Origin: Methylococcaceae bacterium
GTDB lineage: Bacteria > Pseudomonadota > Gammaproteobacteria > Methylococcales > Methylomonadaceae
Direction of reading: 5' to 3'
Assembly (NCBI GenBank): GCA_030627205.1
Contig: DAOUSN010000017.1
Coordinates: forward strand, 1-48,457
Length of the DNA stretch: 48,457 bases
Position numbers and translations under genes: made by a program. The first letter of the stretch is position 1; every line of letters starts with the position of its first letter. Below, one piece after another: positions 44,827 through 48,457 of the stretch. Under the pieces are notes generated by a model. The model ran no database searches and had not been told where the DNA came from. It saw only the letters and a list, made by a program, of their open reading frames with translations.

Positions 44827-47063
44827 TGAGGAACGTGTTTTTTCTTATGTTTTTTACGGCGAATCGGTTTTTTATTTTTTTGTAAAAGTTCAAAATCAAT
44901 TTTTTTCTCATCCAAATTAACCCGTGCTACTTTAATTTTTACCGTATCCCCTAAACGATAACGAATCCCAGTGCGTTCCCCTTTTAATTGGTGTGAACTG
45001 GCATCAAAATGAAAGAAATCTTGCGCTAAACTGGTAATGTGGACTAATCCTTCCACGTAGACTTGATTTAATTCTACAAAAAATCCAAACCCTGTGACTG
45101 CTGAAATAATCCCTGAAAATTCTTCCCCCAATTTATCCATCATATATTCACATTTTAACCAGCTTTCAACATCACGAGTTGCTTCGTCAGCTCGGCGTTC
45201 ATTGGCTGAACAATGCTCACCAAGTATCAGCATTTCAGGAAAACCATAATGAAAAATCTCAGGCTTTTTACCTATTAGACAATGGCGAATCGCACGATGG
45301 ACTAATAAATCAGGATAACGACGAATAGGGGAAGTAAAATGGGTGTAAGCATCTAGTGCTAACCCAAAATGTCCTTTAGTTTCAGGGCTATAGACTGCTT
45401 GGGACATTGAGCGTAATAATACCGTTTGTATTAAATGTGTATCTACTCGTCCTTGAACAGCAGTGAGTAGCGTCATAAAATCTAAAGGCGTAGGGCTATC
45501 GCCCCCGTTTAATTGGAGACCCATTTCACCTAAAAATGTTTTTAAATTGACTAGTTTTTCTGTCTTAGGGGCTTCATGAATTCTTAGTAAACGTGGCATT
45601 TTTTTACGAATTAAAAATTTTGCCGCCGCGCGATTCGCACTAATCATGAATTCTTCAATAAGTTTATGGGCATCATTACGTTCTACAGGAACAATTTGCT
45701 CAATTTTACGATCTTCTCCAAAAACAATTTTACTTTCTTGGGTATCAAAATCCATCGTTCCACGTTGTTCACGAGCCACCCGCATTGCCTGATATAAAGC
45801 ATATAATTGTTGTAAATCAGGTAATAATTTAGCATATTTTTTCGCGAGTTTTTTATTCCCTTCAACTAATAATTTAGCCACTTCAGTATAAGTCATTCGC
45901 GCATGAGAGCGCATCACCGCTTCAAAAAAACGTGAACGAATAACATTGCCTTGTTCATTAATATACAATTCGCAAACCATACATAATCTATCAACGTTTG
46001 GATTGAGTGAACATAAACCATTGGAAAGAATCTCAGGGAGCATAGGAATGACTTGCTCTGGAAAATAAACTGAGGTGCTTCTATTTTTAGCTTCCAAATC
46101 CAACAGACTATCTATAGGTACATAATGGGAAACATCCGCAATAGCCACTAATAATTTCCAACCTTTAGGGGTTTTTTTACAATATACCGCATCATCAAAA
46201 TCACGGGCATCTTCACCATCAATGGTTACTAAAGGAATATCACGTAAATCTACACGTCCTGCTTTAGCGTTTTCAGGCACGGTATCTGTTAAAGATTGAA
46301 TTTCTTTTTTTAAGGTTTCAGACCATTGATAAGGTAAGTCATAGGAATGAATAGCGACTTCTATTTCCATTCCTGGAGCCATGTGTTTACCTAAAATCTC
46401 AATAATTTTTCCTATGGGTTGATGGCGTTGTGTAGGTTGTTGAAGAATTTCAACGACCACCATTTCTCCTTTTTTAGCCTTCCCTCTACCTTCTTTAGGA
46501 ATTAAAATATCTTGGCATATTTTCTTATTATCAGCAGAGACAAAATAAAAGCCTTTTTCTTTGAGAAAATGTCCGACAATCTGCTGAGTATTACGTTCTA
46601 GAACTTGAACTACAGCCGCTTCTCGACGACCTTTTTTATCTTTACTGGAAACATGAACTAAAACCCTATCATTGTGCATTAGGGCATTCATTTCGCGTGC
46701 AGATAAAAATAAATCTGTCGAACCATCGTCAGGTTTTAAAAAACCAAACCCATCATGATGACCTAAAACCCTTCCTGCTATAAGATCTTGATTATTAACG
46801 CGGCAATACTTTTGTCGTCGATTAAATAAAAGTTGTCCATCACGCTCCATAGCACGTAAGCGACGACGTAAAGCTTCTTTATTTTCAACGGATTCTAAGC
46901 CAAATTGTTCCGCAATTTGCTTACGTCCTAAGGGTTTTCCTATTTGCACTAAGAGTTCTAAAATTAATTCACGACTAGGAATAGGCGATTCATATTTTCC
47001 AGCTTCACGTTGAGCATAGGGGTCTGTTTTCGTTTTAAAATTTATCGTTTCGTTTATAGTCAT
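44823..47063 (-). CDS. rnr: Exoribonuclease R
   Basis: RNase R degrades structured RNA 3' to 5'. The 746-residue protein has an N-terminal winged helix (about 28-95), cold-shock-like domains (about 95-240), the RNB catalytic domain with GEDARDFDDAVYCKK carrying the metal-binding aspartates, HFTSPIRRYPDLLVHR, and a C-terminal S1 domain (FSGIISAVTGFGFFVELNQVYVEGLVHI). A lysine-rich tail ends the protein. It is slightly shorter than E. coli RNase R. A 102-base gap separates it from the kinase upstream. Confidence 0.97.
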   Translation of the reverse strand: MTINETINFKTKTDPYAQREAGKYESPIPSRELILELLVQIGKPLGRKQIAEQFGLESVENKEALRRRLRAMERDGQLLFNRRQKYCRVNNQDLIAGRVLGHHDGFGFLKPDDGSTDLFLSAREMNALMHNDRVLVHVSSKDKKGRREAAVVQVLERNTQQIVGHFLKEKGFYFVSADNKKICQDILIPKEGRGKAKKGEMVVVEILQQPTQRHQPIGKIIEILGKHMAPGMEIEVAIHSYDLPYQWSETLKKEIQSLTDTVPENAKAGRVDLRDIPLVTIDGEDARDFDDAVYCKKTPKGWKLLVAIADVSHYVPIDSLLDLEAKNRSTSVYFPEQVIPMLPEILSNGLCSLNPNVDRLCMVCELYINEQGNVIRSRFFEAVMRSHARMTYTEVAKLLVEGNKKLAKKYAKLLPDLQQLYALYQAMRVAREQRGTMDFDTQESKIVFGEDRKIEQIVPVERNDAHKLIEEFMISANRAAAKFLIRKKMPRLLRIHEAPKTEKLVNLKTFLGEMGLQLNGGDSPTPLDFMTLLTAVQGRVDTHLIQTVLLRSMSQAVYSPETKGHFGLALDAYTHFTSPIRRYPDLLVHRAIRHCLIGKKPEIFHYGFPEMLILGEHCSANERRADEATRDVESWLKCEYMMDKLGEEFSGIISAVTGFGFFVELNQVYVEGLVHITSLAQDFFHFDASSHQLKGERTGIRYRLGDTVKIKVARVNLDEKKIDFELLQKNKKPIRRKKHKKKHVPQ

Positions 47064-47165
47064 TTATTCGTTTAATTATTGCAGTCAATAGAACATTCTA
47101 TTTTTGCGTGTTTTTTAAATCATAGCATTGTCAACGAAGATGTTAAAATAATTTTATCCATTTAT

Positions 47166-48457
47166 TTAATTTTTCTTAGCTTTCAAATCATAATTCTTAT
47201 CTTTTGGCAACCATTTATTAAGATTTGCTGCGAGTATATTGTAAGCAATAGGTTTGGTTAAGAAACTATCCATCCCGACTGCAAATACTTTCTCACTAAC
47301 ACCATCCATAGCATTTGCAGTTAATGCAAGAATAGGCACTCGATTATTTTCTTGGGTTTTTTCAATTTCACGAATAATTTTAGTTGCTTCATAGCCATCC
47401 ATCACTGGCATTTGTAAATCCATAAATATTAATTGATATTCATCAGCTTTATAAATATCAACTGCTTCTTGTCCATTATTAACACATATTGCACTAAAAC
47501 CGAGTTGTTCTAACATCCCCATAATAACCATTTGATTAATAGCCGCATCCTCAACAACTAGAATTTTTTCAGAACGTAAATCAATAGCCTTTTCATCTGA
47601 ATTAATAGTATCATCATCAATTGTCTTAAGTTCATCATCTTTATGATGGTAACTATGATTAAGCTTTCCTCCACAAGGAAACTCTAGGGTAAACCAAAAT
47701 TGACTGCCTTTACCTAGTTGACTGTTAACCCCTATTTCTCCCCCCATAGCTTCAACCAATTTTTTACAGATAGATAAGCCTAATCCTGTTCCCATCTGCT
47801 TACGGGTATCAGATGAATCAACTTGCGTAAAGGAGTCAAATAAAATTTCTTGGTCAATAGTTTTAATACCTATTCCTGTGTCATTCACTTCAAAACGGCA
47901 TTGAATTTTTTGATTATTTTCTTGAATAACCACTTTTAAACTCACTTCACCTTGTTCGGTAAATTTAAGCGCATTATTGGCTAAATTCATTAATATTTGG
48001 CGAATTCGATCCGGATCTCCCAGCGCGTAATTACTAGGCAATGGTAAAGCAATTTCTGTAATTAATTCAATTTTTTTATTAGCTGCCGATTGAGTGAGTA
48101 ATAGTGAAATATGTTCTAAAAGATCATTGGGATTAAATTCATTTTCCTGAAAAAATATTTCTCCTGCATCCATTTTTGAACTATCAAGAATATCATTTAA
48201 AATAAGTAATAGCGTTTTTCCTGACACTTGGATAGTTTCTAAATAATTTCTTTGAAGGGAGGTAAGTTGTGTATTAGCAAGTAATTCCGTAATCCCTAAC
48301 ACCCCATTTATGGGAGTACGTAATTCATGTGACATATTAGCTAAAAACTCATCTTTAACTTTTTCAGCTTCTTTTTCTTTAGAAATATCACGCCAAACAG
48401 TATGTATAATCTGTTTTTTTTGATAATTTAATTTAGTCAATAAAACATCAACCCAAA
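47166..48457 (-). CDS. Hybrid histidine kinase, C-terminal part (runs off right edge)
   Basis: The visible part is about 430 residues and is still open at the right edge; its first codons read WVDVLLTKLNYQKKQIIHTV, the end of a PAS domain, so the start lies beyond. Downstream are HisKA ([13 protein letters not shown] with the phospho-acceptor His), a HATPase domain (NLANNALKFTE, DTGIGIK, GTGLGLSICKKL) and a receiver domain (LVVEDAAINQMVIMGML, FMDLQMPVMDGYEATK, FLTKPIA). The TTG at 48440 is not a true start. The sensor part and target regulator are outside the window. It ends about 100 bases before rnr on the same strand. Confidence 0.93.
   Translation of the reverse strand, partial: WVDVLLTKLNYQKKQIIHTVWRDISKEKEAEKVKDEFLANMSHELRTPINGVLGITELLANTQLTSLQRNYLETIQVSGKTLLLILNDILDSSKMDAGEIFFQENEFNPNDLLEHISLLLTQSAANKKIELITEIALPLPSNYALGDPDRIRQILMNLANNALKFTEQGEVSLKVVIQENNQKIQCRFEVNDTGIGIKTIDQEILFDSFTQVDSSDTRKQMGTGLGLSICKKLVEAMGGEIGVNSQLGKGSQFWFTLEFPCGGKLNHSYHHKDDELKTIDDDTINSDEKAIDLRSEKILVVEDAAINQMVIMGMLEQLGFSAICVNNGQEAVDIYKADEYQLIFMDLQMPVMDGYEATKIIREIEKTQENNRVPILALTANAMDGVSEKVFAVGMDSFLTKPIAYNILAANLNKWLPKDKNYDLKAKKN

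Noticed and set aside
47079-47261. Small hydrophobic frame between rnr and the kinase
   Set aside because: Most of it is antisense to the kinase 3' end; no start signal is visible.
48438-48440. TTG start for the right-edge kinase
   Set aside because: The frame continues upstream with a PAS-like end, so the gene is truncated by the window, not started there.

Overview
The window is AT-rich, densely coded chromosomal DNA from a gammaproteobacterium. The best lineage evidence is the gene order hfq-hflX-hflK-hflC-hisZ-purA, which is a conserved gammaproteobacterial block, together with ErpA, a bifunctional PheA, RluB, RlmB/RNase R and FeoABC. Several proteins look like those of low-GC Methylococcales (methanotroph relatives), but no methane-oxidation gene is present, so that placement is only a guess. 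I see no rRNA, tRNA, CRISPR array, insertion sequence or phage gene, and no gene-free stretch longer than about 300 bases.

Layout. 1-1052: a cut-off AAA/SMC-type ATPase gene behind trpC. 1144-5239: recJ, a small lipoprotein, and the purEK pair. 5314-9342: a single-module NRPS (C-A-T-TE, the EntF layout). Its pocket residues read as a glycine code and its thioesterase has cysteine in place of the catalytic serine. 9400-11960: serC-pheA-erpA. 12078-17133: a CHASE8 hybrid histidine kinase divergent from yfiR-like and TonB-receptor genes, a likely signalling unit. 17203-19104: DUF3581, CvfB-like and DUF4124 proteins. 19189-21994: feoABC behind a probable Fur box. 22276-28569: hfq, hflX, hflKC, hisZ, purA. 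28605-29294: an orphan TssJ-like lipoprotein. 29373-31088: proS.

31217-34023 is the most unusual part. It is a compact, apparently self-contained three-gene operon with its own terminator and a phased direct repeat upstream. It encodes a PycTM (DUF5706, Pycsar-effector type) membrane domain fused to a DUF3616-like extracytoplasmic domain, an ACT-like/V4R ligand-sensing protein, and a small multi-pass membrane protein. No nucleotide cyclase is adjacent. I consider it the best candidate for an undescribed signalling or defence-type system.

34252-48457: an AI-2E family permease, rluB, an acyl-CoA dehydrogenase coupled to a small secreted repeat protein, a DUF2799 lipoprotein, a PD-(D/E)XK-like protein, a Cys-rich YidD variant, a soluble RnfB-type ferredoxin, dapD, an M48 lipoprotein protease, an alpha/beta-hydrolase lipoprotein, an unknown conserved protein, rlmB, rnr, and a hybrid histidine kinase that runs off the right edge.

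All domain calls rest on reading motifs by eye, without database searches.
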